From Acinetobacter sp. A47 (lineage in GTDB: Bacteria > Pseudomonadota > Gammaproteobacteria > Pseudomonadales > Moraxellaceae): DNA of 64,000 nucleotides. Positions 9,755-19,941 of the stretch are shown here, one piece after another. The position numbers were made by a program, and so were the translations under genes. Location of the stretch: NCBI RefSeq assembly GCF_000805455.1, contig NZ_JSUS01000064.1:124001-188000 (forward strand), given 5' to 3'. Position 1 is the first letter of the stretch; the number at the start of each line of letters is the position of its first letter. The notes under the pieces are model-generated. The model made no database searches. It was not told the origin of the DNA and worked only from the letters and a program-made list of their open reading frames with translations.

Positions 9755-10564
9755 CTAAGGCAAATGGATAGTAATATGTGCTTCTTCTGCAGGTGCTGAA
9801 ATCACATTTTGATAAGGGGTTAACGCATTTTGATTTTGCTTGTTCAGCATAAATTTCAGACCGGCAAAAGTCAGGGCAGCGAACAGGAGCAGGAAAATGA
9901 GAATCCAGAAAAAAGGCAATTCATGATGAATAATGTGCTTGATCTGGTCGGGAATCGCGGCAAACGGAGAAAACGCTGCTTTTTTTCCTTTGAGATAGTC
10001 AATTTCATCACCGACACGCGCCACTAGATGATTCAGGCTTTCGACAGATTCCAGACGGTATTTGCCCTGAAAACCCAGCAATAAACAATAATGAAAGACT
10101 TCCAGTGAAGCCAGGCGTTCTTTACCGCGGCTACGGAGTTGTTCCAGAATCTCGAAAAAACGATAGCCGGCAAGTTGGGAACCAAACAGGCTTAATTGCA
10201 ACGGGCTGATCAGCCAGCTATTTTGCAGGTTAAAGTAGGCTGCATCCTGTTGCGTGGCAATGGTTTCATCAATCAGGGCACAGAAGGCATATTTGGCATC
10301 GTGAATATCGTCTGCAGAAAACTGCAGACGTTTCGCCTGTTGCTCGAAACGGTTGAGCAAATCCAGAATCTTTTCACGAAAATCACCCGGATTTGCAGGG
10401 ATATAACGGTTGCGTAGCAAGAACACCAGATAAAACCCATCATGTAACAGATCGATCAGGTTGGTAGTTTGTGCCTTGTTCTGTGGCTGGTCAGAGCTGG
10501 GTAAGCCTGAACCGATTTTTCCGTCATCGAATAAGGAAGGGATGCCAGCTGGATGTTGAGTCAT
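9755..10564 (-). CDS. tssL: T6SS membrane complex protein TssL (DotU/IcmH family)
   Basis: Inner-membrane component of the T6SS trans-envelope complex, contacting TssM and the baseplate through TssK. The 269 residues hold the cytoplasmic DotU domain (NLIDLLHDGFYLVFLLR, DAKYAFCALIDETI) and a single C-terminal transmembrane helix near residues 218-240. There is no OmpA-type peptidoglycan-binding extension, so that role must come from another protein, perhaps the OmpA-domain gene at 28984. It lies 10 bases downstream of tssK. Confidence 0.93.
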   Translation of the reverse strand: MTQHPAGIPSLFDDGKIGSGLPSSDQPQNKAQTTNLIDLLHDGFYLVFLLRNRYIPANPGDFREKILDLLNRFEQQAKRLQFSADDIHDAKYAFCALIDETIATQQDAAYFNLQNSWLISPLQLSLFGSQLAGYRFFEILEQLRSRGKERLASLEVFHYCLLLGFQGKYRLESVESLNHLVARVGDEIDYLKGKKAAFSPFAAIPDQIKHIIHHELPFFWILIFLLLFAALTFAGLKFMLNKQNQNALTPYQNVISAPAEEAHITIHLP

Positions 10565-10574
10565 GGTGATTCTC

Positions 10575-11939
10575 TTAACTATTCATTACAGCAATCAGTT
10601 CAATACTAATGTCTTGGAAACCGGCAGGGACATAGACACAGATCGATTCTGACTCAAGCATACGTTGATAGAGCTCGTGATGCGGTTCGATCTCAAAATA
10701 GCTGACGCCCGAGCGAACCGGAATTGCTGTAGGCACCTGCATCAAATGATGGAGCGGAACAGCAGGGAGTGCCGCAATCACACGTTGCTCGACATCAATG
10801 GTACTGCCCACCTTAAAGCGTAAAGGGACAATCTGGATGAGCTCATGGGTTTGCATCATGCTGCTTGAGACCGCGATGTAGAGACGCGTATCCCGGGTAA
10901 TCTTGTCAGATTCGAGGCTGCCAACCCAGTATGACGGACGTGTCTCTTTCAGGGCAATGCTGAAATAGCGGCTTGAAATAATGGTATCGAGTAAATCTCT
11001 CAGAATGATATCCAGTTGCTGGAAACTGTCCTGTAGCTGGTGATGCCGATAATGGGGTAAATGATCGACATCATAAGCGGTTGAGAAGGTAAGCAGAGAA
11101 CCGGTCAGGCGCAATAACTCGGAGAACAGGCGTTCCGGGTGAATCTGCGGATACTGGAGTAGATGATTCAATCCTGCATAGGCCGTATTCAGCGCATTGA
11201 TCAACCAGAATGAAACAATGTCTCCTGAACGGAATTCGATTAGTTTTTGCTCGTTTTCACGATTGTTGCTTTGAATGGTCTTGATCTTGGCCTTAATCAC
11301 GTTGAGGGTACGTTTTAGGTTATTGATTAAAGACTCTGATGCAGCAATATGTAAAATGGGCGGAATAAACTTGGCATCCAGTTCAAAGCTGCCTGAACTC
11401 TGGCGCTTTAAACGGCCTACTGCCAGATACAGGAAACCGTCAAGATTCTGGGTCGGCTGAATATGGGGTTCAAGCAGTTTGAATTCTGCACGGCGGCGTA
11501 GCAGGCTCAGTTCAGCCGGGCTGGCATCTGTAAACAGGTCATGTGTTTCGGACAGGTAGTTATGATAACGGCTCGACAGGGAGCGGCTTTCATCTGCAAT
11601 ATTTTTCTTGTTGGCCTGCAAAATCGGCAGGGCAAGGTAAACGATCATTTCACCTTGCAGGTTCAGGTCGTCCAGCAATAAAGGTTCTGGTAATAGATCC
11701 TGTGCAGGGGCATGATAGATTTCGCCATCTTGCCAGATAATTTCAGCCTCTTCCAAGGCCAGAATATGGGTAGAGAGCTGGACTTCATCAAATTTGAGCT
11801 TCTGTACACCGTAAGCATAAGGAACTAAGGCCCGAACGGTGTGGTTCAGGCGCTGCTCATGATAGGTATCCTGAATCTGGAAATGCTGGGGGCGCAAAAA
11901 CAGGCCTTCACCCCAAAGAATTTTCTCTGCTTTAAACAT
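10575..11939 (-). CDS. tssK: T6SS baseplate protein TssK
   Basis: Cytoplasmic baseplate subunit connecting the TssEFG wedge to the TssLM membrane complex. The length of 454 residues is normal for the family. The N terminus KILWGEGLFLRPQHFQIQD is the characteristic TssK opening, and the C-terminal part (YFEIEPHHELYQRM) matches the receptor-binding-like head region. It is 16 bases after tssA and 10 before tssL on the minus strand. Confidence 0.94.
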   Translation of the reverse strand: MFKAEKILWGEGLFLRPQHFQIQDTYHEQRLNHTVRALVPYAYGVQKLKFDEVQLSTHILALEEAEIIWQDGEIYHAPAQDLLPEPLLLDDLNLQGEMIVYLALPILQANKKNIADESRSLSSRYHNYLSETHDLFTDASPAELSLLRRRAEFKLLEPHIQPTQNLDGFLYLAVGRLKRQSSGSFELDAKFIPPILHIAASESLINNLKRTLNVIKAKIKTIQSNNRENEQKLIEFRSGDIVSFWLINALNTAYAGLNHLLQYPQIHPERLFSELLRLTGSLLTFSTAYDVDHLPHYRHHQLQDSFQQLDIILRDLLDTIISSRYFSIALKETRPSYWVGSLESDKITRDTRLYIAVSSSMMQTHELIQIVPLRFKVGSTIDVEQRVIAALPAVPLHHLMQVPTAIPVRSGVSYFEIEPHHELYQRMLESESICVYVPAGFQDISIELIAVMNS

Positions 11940-11955
11940 ATCGATTTACCAACAA

Positions 11956-13047
11956 TTATTCGTAGTCATTCTTTGGTTGTACACCGAGCGTATCTTGCAG
12001 CATTTGTAACGGATGCTCATCTTTAATCACCTGGGTTAACCATTCATGTAGTGGCATTTGGCTCCACTTGATGGTTTTTTGCAACATATAACTCACAGGG
12101 CTATGTGGTTCATTCTTCTGGAAGTACGTCGCAATTTCCTGAAGTACCCGCATGGCTTGCTCACGATTTTCAACATGAGATTGAGCTTGAGGCTGGAAGG
12201 CGGGTTGCGCTTGTACCAAAGCGGGCTGGCTGGTCACAGGTTGGGGAGAAGTGGTCATCGCAGGTTCATTATCCAAAGCCACGGTGGGCGCTGCTTGCTC
12301 AAACAGCTCGGTTTTATAAATTTTCTTGAGACTGGTATGAATACTGTCCAGACTTGAATCGATTGCTGCAAAGCTTGGTGAATCTAGACCAAGTAAACCA
12401 TCCAGCACATTCTTCAGTGTCGACCACTGTTGAAAAATCTCGGTAAAGTGCTGATAGTTCTGGCGCTGGAAGGTTTTATCGGTGCCCAGCAAAGCCTGCT
12501 CAAACTGTTCCAGCTCGCTTGCATTGCCAGTGCTTTCATAGTCGTCGCTCTGCTTGCGGCGGATATTTTCATGGTAGAGAAAATTATCGTAGTCGAGCAA
12601 ATGATAAAAAGGGGCATGATTGATCAGGGGGACTTTCTTGATCAGCAAGGGCAACTGGTTAATCAGGCCCTGTAATAATCCAATCCGTTGATCCAGATCG
12701 TCATCTTCCACTTCAGGATGCAGCGTCAGCCAGTACTGTTCAAGCAAGCGGTGGCTGAGCTCAAGACTTTTGGCAATCCCTTCAAAACCATACAGGTTGG
12801 CCCAGGCTTCCGAAAGCCAGGTCAGTATACGGATATCTTTACTCTTGGTTTGCAGCAGTTCAACCGAGGTTGCTGCAACAAAGTCCCAATCGGCCTGTTT
12901 GGGCTCGGTGACCCAATCGCCCTGATCCAGCAAAAGATCATCTTGGGTTCTGGCCTTTTTAATGGCATGGAACTCATTTGAAAAAGAGTAATCTTCACCA
13001 CAAGGTGACTGCTCATTAATCGGGTTCAGTAACGGGTTAATATCCAT
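11956..13047 (-). CDS. tssA: T6SS protein TssA (ImpA family)
   Basis: Cytoplasmic T6SS assembly factor involved in baseplate docking and sheath polymerisation. The N-terminal ImpA domain is recognisable (NPLLNPINEQSPCGEDYSF and the later segment LTWLSEAWANLYG). A Pro/Gln-rich linker near residues 255-290 separates it from a helical C-terminal domain. I chose the ATG at 13047 (MDINPLLNPI) over an in-frame GTG three codons upstream at 13056; both are possible. It starts 25 bases after the tssH stop. Confidence 0.9.
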   Translation of the reverse strand: MDINPLLNPINEQSPCGEDYSFSNEFHAIKKARTQDDLLLDQGDWVTEPKQADWDFVAATSVELLQTKSKDIRILTWLSEAWANLYGFEGIAKSLELSHRLLEQYWLTLHPEVEDDDLDQRIGLLQGLINQLPLLIKKVPLINHAPFYHLLDYDNFLYHENIRRKQSDDYESTGNASELEQFEQALLGTDKTFQRQNYQHFTEIFQQWSTLKNVLDGLLGLDSPSFAAIDSSLDSIHTSLKKIYKTELFEQAAPTVALDNEPAMTTSPQPVTSQPALVQAQPAFQPQAQSHVENREQAMRVLQEIATYFQKNEPHSPVSYMLQKTIKWSQMPLHEWLTQVIKDEHPLQMLQDTLGVQPKNDYE

Positions 13048-13071
13048 ATGTATCACGGTATTGGCTCAATC

Positions 13072-15744
13072 TTAAATTTCAGCTTTGGCTTTTTTGCCCG
13101 TACGTTTTCTGCTGGTCTTTTCTACAGGATCAAGCTGATAGATGATGTCATCATCTTTGGTATCAATATTGATCAGTTTCGGCAACTTGTGATCAGCCAG
13201 CGCCACCAGGATTTCTGTCGCCAGTGCAGGCAATACGGTCGAGTTTAAAATATTATCCACATTTCGGGCACCACTATCGACTTCGGTACAACGGCTTAAA
13301 ATCAGTTCAATCACGTCTTCTGAATATTGAACTCTGGTTGCATACTGTTTTTCAATCCGGGCGATAATTTTTCCGAGTTTGTGCTTGATGATCCGGACCA
13401 GCAAATCATCGTGTAACGGGAAATAAGGCACAATGCGCATACGGCCAATAAATGCCGGCTTGAACTGTTTATACAGGCTTGGTTTCAAATGTTCGATCAA
13501 GTCATCGGCATTTGGCCATTCTTCGACAGGTTGGTTTAAGCAGGCTTGCATGATGGCGCTAGAGCCGGTGTTGGAGGTCAGGATGATGGTGGTGTTCTTA
13601 AAATCGATGACACGGCCTTCACCATCTTCCAGCGTACCTTTATCGAAGACCTGATAAAACAGTTCCTGAACATCGCTATGCGCTTTTTCAATTTCGTCCA
13701 GCAGCACAACGCTATACGGATTACGACGTACCGCTTCGGTTAAAACGCCGCCTTGGCCATAACCGACATAACCGGGAGGCGCACCTTTGAGGGAAGAAAC
13801 GGTATGGGCTTCCTGATATTCAGACATGTTGATGGTGATAAGATGCTGCTCACCGCCATACAGCTCATTGGCCAAGGCCAGGGCTGTTTCTGTTTTACCC
13901 ACCCCGCTTGGGCCAATCAGCATGAATACGCCTTGCGGTTTATTTGGGTCTTCTAGTTTGGCTTTCGAGGTCTTGATGCCTTTTACCAATTGATTCAATG
14001 CATAATCTTGCCCCATGACGCGCTCAGCGAGCTTATCTTCAAGGGTCAGGATCTGCTTGATTTCGTCATTGACCATATTGCCAACCGGAATACCGGTCCA
14101 GTCGGAAATGATCTCATTAATGATCTGGGCGTTGACGCGCTCAAAGACCAAAGGCGTTTGTCCCTGTAACTGGGTCAGTTCTGCTCTTAATGAGGCAATC
14201 TGGGTTTTGAGCTGTTCGGTTTCATCTTGTTGGCTCAATTGCTGGATTTGCTTGACCAGTGCAAGCTCTTGTTGCCACTTGACTTCAATGTCCTGTATTT
14301 CCTGATCTAAAGAGGCCAGTTGCTGGTTGAGGTCTTCCAGACGTTCATGATGAATCGGAAAATGCTGATGTTCACTGGTTAGAATCTGCTGTTCCAGTTT
14401 CAGGTTGTGCTGCTGCGCCTGTAACTGGTCCAGAATCACCGGCTGGGCATTTTGGGTCAGGGCAACACGGGCAGCTGCCGTATCGAGGACGCTAACGGCT
14501 TTATCCGGAAGCTGGCGGCCACTGATATAGCGATGAGATGCATGGACTGCTGTAATGATGGCCTGATCTTCGATTTGCAGGTTGAAATGCTTCTGCATGA
14601 CCGGGATCATGGCACGCAACATGTCAATGGCGACTTCTTCAGTCGGTTCCTCAATTTTCACGACCTGAAAACGGCGGCTTAAAGCAGCATCTTTTTCAAA
14701 GTATTGCTTATATTCTGCCCATGTTGTTGCTGCAATGGTTCTTAACTCACCCCGCGCCAAAGCTGGCTTCAGCAGGTTGGCTGCATCATTCTGACCGGCC
14801 TGACCACCAGCACCGATCAGGGTATGCGCTTCGTCAATGAACAGGATAATCGGGTGGGTTGAAGACTGAACTTCCTGAATTACCTGTTTTAGGCGGTTCT
14901 CAAACTCACCCTTGACACTGGCACCAGCTTGCAATAAGCCCATATCCAGCACATGCAGGTGAACATTCTTTAATGCCTCCGGTACCAGTCCTTGTGCAAT
15001 TTTCAAGGCAAGACCTTCTACAACGGCAGTTTTACCTACACCGGGCTCACCGGTCAAAATCGGGTTGTTCTGACGGCGACGCATCAGGATGTCGAGCATC
15101 AGCCGGATTTCAAACTCACGGCCAATAACCGGATCAATGCCGCCATTCCTGGCTTTCTCTGTCAGGTTGATTGTGTATTGGTCAAGGGCCGGGGTTTTCA
15201 CCGCTGTCGGCTTGCCGGTTTCGTTTGCAGCCGCTGAGGTATCGGAAGCCGGAGCGGGTTCTGTGGCCGGTTGTTCAGAACTGTTGCCGCAGATATCCAG
15301 AAACTTGTGCTTCATGGTATCAATCGGGAAAAGCTCAAACAGGCTGGAGGCCCTGAATGCAATCTGTTGCAAATCGGGAGCAGTAAGCAGTGCGATCAAT
15401 AAATGGCTGCTGCGAATAACCGGGGTTTGCTCGGCTGAAGCCAGTAACCAGGCCTGCTCGAATAACCTGACGATGGATTTGGCAAAAATAGGGGTACGGG
15501 TATTGCCCTTTGGCAGAGAGCCGATTGTTTCTTTTAAGTCGTTAATTAAGGCGTCGGCAGCGATATTATTTTTTTTTAGTAAAATATGTAAATCATTGGC
15601 AGGATTCTGGTTTAGTAACTCAACCAGTAAGTGCTCGATCTCAATCTCATAATTCAATTGGTTAATACAGTAATTTGCAGACTTTTCTAATGCAGTACGA
15701 GTAGGAGGTGATAGTTTTGTAATTAAAACCTTTAAGTTACTCAT
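13072..15744 (-). CDS. tssH: T6SS sheath-disassembly ATPase TssH (ClpV)
   Basis: AAA+ unfoldase that recycles contracted TssBC sheaths. The 890 residues include a Clp N-domain (1-150), a linker rich in Ala, Pro and Thr, the first AAA domain with Walker A GEPGVGKT (232-239) and Walker [12 protein letters not shown] (301), a coiled-coil middle domain (about 435-530), and the second AAA domain with GPSGVGKT (611-618) and [11 protein letters not shown]. It is the first gene of the leftward T6SS arm, reading away from asaA. Confidence 0.95.
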   Translation of the reverse strand: MSNLKVLITKLSPPTRTALEKSANYCINQLNYEIEIEHLLVELLNQNPANDLHILLKKNNIAADALINDLKETIGSLPKGNTRTPIFAKSIVRLFEQAWLLASAEQTPVIRSSHLLIALLTAPDLQQIAFRASSLFELFPIDTMKHKFLDICGNSSEQPATEPAPASDTSAAANETGKPTAVKTPALDQYTINLTEKARNGGIDPVIGREFEIRLMLDILMRRRQNNPILTGEPGVGKTAVVEGLALKIAQGLVPEALKNVHLHVLDMGLLQAGASVKGEFENRLKQVIQEVQSSTHPIILFIDEAHTLIGAGGQAGQNDAANLLKPALARGELRTIAATTWAEYKQYFEKDAALSRRFQVVKIEEPTEEVAIDMLRAMIPVMQKHFNLQIEDQAIITAVHASHRYISGRQLPDKAVSVLDTAAARVALTQNAQPVILDQLQAQQHNLKLEQQILTSEHQHFPIHHERLEDLNQQLASLDQEIQDIEVKWQQELALVKQIQQLSQQDETEQLKTQIASLRAELTQLQGQTPLVFERVNAQIINEIISDWTGIPVGNMVNDEIKQILTLEDKLAERVMGQDYALNQLVKGIKTSKAKLEDPNKPQGVFMLIGPSGVGKTETALALANELYGGEQHLITINMSEYQEAHTVSSLKGAPPGYVGYGQGGVLTEAVRRNPYSVVLLDEIEKAHSDVQELFYQVFDKGTLEDGEGRVIDFKNTTIILTSNTGSSAIMQACLNQPVEEWPNADDLIEHLKPSLYKQFKPAFIGRMRIVPYFPLHDDLLVRIIKHKLGKIIARIEKQYATRVQYSEDVIELILSRCTEVDSGARNVDNILNSTVLPALATEILVALADHKLPKLINIDTKDDDIIYQLDPVEKTSRKRTGKKAKAEI

Positions 15745-16106
15745 TTATTACTCACAATAATTTTTTAAATACCAAGTTCTCTTCGGGCGGTATTAACTTG
15801 ATATGGTTGTTTTCTCTTAAAAATATTTTTTGAATAAAATCAAAAACTTAGTTCAACTCTGCACGAGTATACAGATTATTCTACAACAAAAAATGTCACA
15901 TTTAAACAAAAAATGCACGCTATTTAAGTTTTTTTTTACAAGAATGTCTGTCATTAAAACTTAATAATGTTAATAAACGTAAATAGTATTGACTTTATGT
16001 GTCTTTTTTTTGTTAAATTCGCGAAATGATGTAAATGTACAAAAATTGACGAGTAAGAGGGTTTTTTAACAATAATTGTCAGCTCTTCAATTATAAGTTA
16101 AATAAA
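15745..16106. promoter_or_regulatory. Divergent T6SS intergenic region
   Basis: This AT-rich gap of 362 bases separates the two T6SS arms and must hold both promoters. On the plus strand a sigma70-like pair is visible: TTGACT at 15989 and TTAAAT at 16013, spaced 18 bases. No convincing pair was found for the leftward arm. A run of poly-T/poly-A tracts suggests a curved region, the kind often bound by H-NS-like silencers; that is inference. Confidence 0.5.
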
Positions 16107-16826
16107 ATGAGGCATATTTTGAAAAAAGGCATTGTAATATCAATTCTTTGTATCACCGCAGGTTTAATCTCAAACTCAGTTTATGCTGAAGAACAGGCGG
16201 TAAAACCGATTAAGCTCAAAAGTAAATGTATCAAGCAATATCCGCTGGCTGCCAACCAGACCGATCATGCATTGCTAGACATTTATCAGCAAGCTTGTGA
16301 CAAAGATAATGCTTCACGCGTCAATGATTTGTTGGCTCAGGCTGCCATGCGCATGTATGAGCTCAAACAGCCAATGAATGCCTTAAAACTGGCCACACAA
16401 TTACAAGAGCAAAATGTTCGTGGCGCAACTTTAACCGATGTGACTTTTTTAGCAAGTGTTGAAATCGCCAATCAGGCATTACAGCACATGCGTTCAGATG
16501 AAATGCGTTATTTGAGCAATGAACTGACCTATCCACCGGCAAAACAGTTAAGTGATGGCATCCGCGCTGCGGTTCCTGCACCGGATACCTCAACCAGCAA
16601 AGCCATAACGGACGAAACACTCAAAAAAGAGTCCCGTAATATCGCACCGGCAAATACAAATACGCGACGTACCACCACTAAAAAAGTACGTACAACCCAA
16701 CCGGCACGTAATAATGTAACTCAGACTGCTGCTCCGGTTAAAAAACAGGCGGCTGTGGCGCCAGCAGTTACGAAACAACCTACTGTCCAGAAGACAGGTT
16801 CGAATCCATTCGATTCGTTGAAATAA
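16107..16826 (+). CDS. asaA: Periplasmic T6SS-associated protein AsaA
   Basis: First gene of the rightward T6SS arm. In Acinetobacter the gene at this place (AsaA) encodes a periplasmic protein that supports the TssM-containing membrane complex. The 239-residue product has a signal peptide (cleavage likely after SVYA near residue 27), a helical domain with conserved cysteines near residues 41 and 64, and a low-complexity basic Thr/Pro/Ala tail. The ATG at 16107 has no good ribosome site, while an in-frame TTG at 16119 has GAGG 6 bases upstream and would give the cleaner signal peptide start KKGIVISIL; either start is possible. Confidence 0.8.
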   Translation: MRHILKKGIVISILCITAGLISNSVYAEEQAVKPIKLKSKCIKQYPLAANQTDHALLDIYQQACDKDNASRVNDLLAQAAMRMYELKQPMNALKLATQLQEQNVRGATLTDVTFLASVEIANQALQHMRSDEMRYLSNELTYPPAKQLSDGIRAAVPAPDTSTSKAITDETLKKESRNIAPANTNTRRTTTKKVRTTQPARNNVTQTAAPVKKQAAVAPAVTKQPTVQKTGSNPFDSLK

Positions 16827-16844
16827 TAAGCAAGGGTGAAAGTT

Positions 16845-17348
16845 ATGGCAAAGAGAGAAAGCGTCCAGAAGAAACTGCAACGCATACGTCCTCCTCGTGT
16901 ACAGCTCACATATGATGTTGAAGTCGGCGACGGTAAAGAGTCAAAAGAACTGCCTTTTGTGGTGGGTGTCATGGGGGATTTCTCTGCGGCATCCGAATTA
17001 GAGAAAACCAAATTAAAAGACAAGAAATTTATCAATGTAGACCTTGATAACATTGATGAAGTCATGGAATCACTGGCACCACGTGCAGCCTTTCAGGTTG
17101 AAAACACCTTGACCGAAGAGGGTGGGCGCATGTCGGTTGACTTAACCTTTAACTCGATGGAAGACTTCCGTCCGGAGCAGGTGGTTCAGCAAGTCGATCC
17201 ATTACGTAAGCTGGTTGCGGCACGTGAGCGCCTGACTGATCTGCGCAACAAGATTTCTAACAGCGAGCGTCTCGAAGACTTGCTGGATGAAGTATTGAAA
17301 AATACCGACCAGGTACGCCAACTGAGTGCGGAGGCAGATAATGAGTAA
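16845..17348 (+). CDS. tssB: T6SS contractile sheath small subunit TssB
   Basis: Forms the contractile sheath with TssC. The 167 residues match the VipA family in length and sequence (SVQKKLQRIRPPRVQLTYDVE, then ELPFVVGVMGDFS). I prefer the ATG at 16845, preceded by AAGGGTG, over an in-frame GTG at 16836. It overlaps tssC by 8 bases, giving tight coupling of the two sheath subunits. Confidence 0.95.
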   Translation: MAKRESVQKKLQRIRPPRVQLTYDVEVGDGKESKELPFVVGVMGDFSAASELEKTKLKDKKFINVDLDNIDEVMESLAPRAAFQVENTLTEEGGRMSVDLTFNSMEDFRPEQVVQQVDPLRKLVAARERLTDLRNKISNSERLEDLLDEVLKNTDQVRQLSAEADNE

Positions 17349-18822
17349 TTTACAGGCAGCCGCTGCAGCAAGCGTAGAAGCCGAATCGGCAAACCTGCTC
17401 GACTCAATTGTCGAGCAAAGCCGCATTGCACGTAATGACGATGAACATGTCCGTGCAAAAAGCCTGATTGGCGAGCTGGCAAAAGAAGTGATGGCAGGAA
17501 CCATTACGGTTTCTGAGAATATGACCTTGTCGATTGACAAGCGTATTGCCGAGATTGATGCCCTGATCTCGAATCAGCTGAGCCAGATCATGCATCATGA
17601 ACAGTTTCAGAAAATTGAATCGACCTGGCGCGGTCTTTACTACTTCTGTCAGGAAACGCCATCTAACTCCATGATCAAGATTCGTATGTTAAATACGACC
17701 AAGAAAGAGTTGGTAAAAGATTTCCAGGGTGCGACCGATTTTGACCAGAGTACACTGTTCAAAAAGATTTATGAAGAAGAATACGGTTCATTTGGTGGTG
17801 CGCCATACGCTGCCCTGATTGGTGATTTCGAGTTTGACCGTACTCCATCTGATATGTACTTGCTGGAGCAGATTTCTCATGTCGCTGCGGCGGCACATGC
17901 ACCATTTGTTTCGGCGGCTAGCCCGAGCATTTTAGGCCTTGAATCATTTACCGACATTGATCGTCCTCGCGATGTTTCAAAAATCTTTGAAACAGCCGAA
18001 TACGTTCAATGGCGTTCTTTCCGTGACAGCGAAGATTCACGTTACGTTGCATTGACCATGCCGCATGTACTGGGCCGTTTGCCATACCATCCGAAAGAGG
18101 GCACGGCAACAGAAGGTTTCAACTTCATCGAAGATGTCTCTGGCGAAAACCATGATGATTATTTATGGATGAATGCAGCCTATGCCTTTGGTACGCGTTT
18201 AACCAATGCATTTGACATGCATGGCTGGTGTGCTGCAATTCGTGGTGTAGAAGGCGGTGGTCTGGTTGAGGGCTTGCCGGTACATACCTTCAAGACTTCA
18301 GACGGCGAAGTGGTGTTTAAATGCCCGACCGAAATCGCAATTACAGACCGTCGTGAAAAAGAACTGAGCGATCTTGGTTTTATTCCTCTGGTTCACTGTA
18401 AAAACACAGACTATGCAGCTTTCTTCGGTGCGCAATCGACGCAAAAACCAAAGAAATATGATAGTGATACGGCAAATGCCAACTCGGCTCTTTCTAGCCA
18501 GATCCAGTACATCATGGCGGTGTCGCGTATTGCACATTACTTAAAGGCAATGATGCGTGACAAAGTCGGAAGTTTTGCATCTGCAGGTAACGTTGAGGCC
18601 TTCCTGAACGAATGGCTGTCTCAATATGTCCTGCTCGATGATGGTGCATCTCAAGAAGCAAAAGCACAATATCCGCTTCGTGAGGCATCTGTAAAGGTTG
18701 TAGAAGATCCTGCTCAACCAGGTCACTACAAGTCTGTGGTTTTCTTAAGACCACATTTCCAGCTGGATGAGTTGTCTGTTTCTTTACGACTCGTGACTGA
18801 ACTACCTCAGTCCTCAAATTAA
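17341..18822 (+). CDS. tssC: T6SS contractile sheath large subunit TssC
   Basis: Large sheath subunit (VipB family), 493 residues from the ATG at 17341, which has GGAGG 6 bases upstream; an upstream in-frame start at 17326 lies inside tssB and is less likely. Family landmarks include ESTWRGLYYFCQETP, GDFEFDRTPSDMYLL and the C-terminal PGHYKSVVFLRPHFQLDEL. The gene lies between tssB (8-base overlap) and hcp (51-base gap). Confidence 0.96.
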   Translation: MSNLQAAAAASVEAESANLLDSIVEQSRIARNDDEHVRAKSLIGELAKEVMAGTITVSENMTLSIDKRIAEIDALISNQLSQIMHHEQFQKIESTWRGLYYFCQETPSNSMIKIRMLNTTKKELVKDFQGATDFDQSTLFKKIYEEEYGSFGGAPYAALIGDFEFDRTPSDMYLLEQISHVAAAAHAPFVSAASPSILGLESFTDIDRPRDVSKIFETAEYVQWRSFRDSEDSRYVALTMPHVLGRLPYHPKEGTATEGFNFIEDVSGENHDDYLWMNAAYAFGTRLTNAFDMHGWCAAIRGVEGGGLVEGLPVHTFKTSDGEVVFKCPTEIAITDRREKELSDLGFIPLVHCKNTDYAAFFGAQSTQKPKKYDSDTANANSALSSQIQYIMAVSRIAHYLKAMMRDKVGSFASAGNVEAFLNEWLSQYVLLDDGASQEAKAQYPLREASVKVVEDPAQPGHYKSVVFLRPHFQLDELSVSLRLVTELPQSSN

Positions 18823-18873
18823 CAATGAGATCAGCTAGATAATAACTTTAAATAAAATAGAGGTAATGTTTCA

Positions 18874-19377
18874 ATGAAAGATATATATGTTGAGTTTCGT
18901 GGTAAATATAAGGTAGACGGAGAATCTCGCGATTCTGAACACAAAGGTTGGCTTGAAGTTAACTCTTGGTCTCATAACATTCGTCAGCCAAAATCTGCGA
19001 CTTCAAGTAGCGTTGGTGGTCACACTGCTGAACGTGTTGAACACTCAGACATGATCTTCGTTAAAGATCTGGATGCAACAAGTCCAAAACTTTGGGAAGC
19101 ATGTTCTGCCGGTTATACATTTGATGAAGTACAGATCGATTACTACCGTGCAAATGGTGACAAGCGTATCAAGTACTTACAAATCAAATTGAAGCACGTG
19201 CTTGTTTCAAGCGTTACACCGACTGTTAATGAAGAAGGTGTTCCAACTGAAACATTCGGTTTGAAATATGCTGCTGTTGAGTGGACATATAACCAGCAAG
19301 ACATTAACGGTACTGCCAAAGGTGCTGTTACCAAGAAATGGTCACTTTCTAACAACACAGCTTCTTACGCTGCGTAA
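18874..19377 (+). CDS. hcp: T6SS inner-tube protein Hcp
   Basis: Hexameric tube protein expelled by the T6SS; 167 residues. The start MKDIYVEFRGKYKVDGESRD and the segments HKGWLEVNSWSHN and PKLWEACSAGYTF are typical of the Acinetobacter Hcp type. A strong AGAGGT ribosome site precedes the ATG, and a hairpin with a T-tract follows the gene, a combination expected to give more Hcp than the downstream baseplate proteins. Confidence 0.96.
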   Translation: MKDIYVEFRGKYKVDGESRDSEHKGWLEVNSWSHNIRQPKSATSSSVGGHTAERVEHSDMIFVKDLDATSPKLWEACSAGYTFDEVQIDYYRANGDKRIKYLQIKLKHVLVSSVTPTVNEEGVPTETFGLKYAAVEWTYNQQDINGTAKGAVTKKWSLSNNTASYAA

Positions 19378-19396
19378 TAGAAACCGTGATGTTCTC

Positions 19397-19434
19397 ATAG
19401 AGGTTAATAGGTTCCTATTAGCCTCTATTTTTCC
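19397..19434 (+). terminator. Hairpin with T-tract after hcp (intra-operon attenuator)
   Basis: Arms AGAGGTTAATA and TATTAGCCTCT (one G-U pair, plus outer A-T pairs) enclose a 6-base loop and run into TTTTT. It lies 20 bases after the hcp stop and just before tssE. As the T6SS genes continue on the same strand, it probably acts as a partial terminator or protects the hcp message 3' end. Confidence 0.75.
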
Positions 19435-19452
19435 AAGATTTTGTTCTTAAAA

Positions 19453-19929
19453 ATGAATTTAGATCATTTATATCCTTACGGTTTCCGGTCAACATTATTT
19501 GATCGTCTGGTGCCAGAGCAGGAAGATTATTTAAGAGGGATGTCGATTCAGCAGCTACGCGAATCGGTTGCCCGTGATCTGGAAGACTTGCTCAATAGCC
19601 GGATTGCACAGTTTGACCGTGATATGGATGAGTTCCCACTTGCCAGAAAATCAATCTTGCAGTTCGGGATTATTGACTTTGTTGGCTTATCAACCGCCAA
19701 TCCGTTAGATCGGGATAAAATCTGCCAGTCAATTGAGCAGTCGATTGCTGCACATGAGCCAAGATTGAGACAGATAAAAGTCGAGATGTTACTGGATGGG
19801 CACAATATGGGCTCACTCTGTTTAAGTATTCAGGCTTACCTGAACATACACCCTCTATATGAGCCGGTGTTCTTTGATGCCTTGCTTAAGCCGACAACAC
19901 AACAATATGTAATTTCTGCCAGAACCTAG
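19453..19929 (+). CDS. tssE: T6SS baseplate wedge protein TssE
   Basis: gp25-like baseplate subunit that starts sheath polymerisation. It is 158 residues long from the ATG at 19453; an in-frame TTG at 19441 overlaps the preceding hairpin tail and is unlikely. The segment LYPYGFRSTLFDRLVPEQ at the N terminus and the conserved EPR motif (AHEPRLRQIKV) are visible. It is 12 bases upstream of tssF. Confidence 0.94.
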   Translation: MNLDHLYPYGFRSTLFDRLVPEQEDYLRGMSIQQLRESVARDLEDLLNSRIAQFDRDMDEFPLARKSILQFGIIDFVGLSTANPLDRDKICQSIEQSIAAHEPRLRQIKVEMLLDGHNMGSLCLSIQAYLNIHPLYEPVFFDALLKPTTQQYVISART

Positions 19930-19941
19930 TGTGAGCGAACT

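Noticed and set aside
15089..15652. 187-codon open frame opposite tssH
   Set aside because: It lies wholly within the strongly supported tssH gene and its product is Ser/Ile-rich without domain features.
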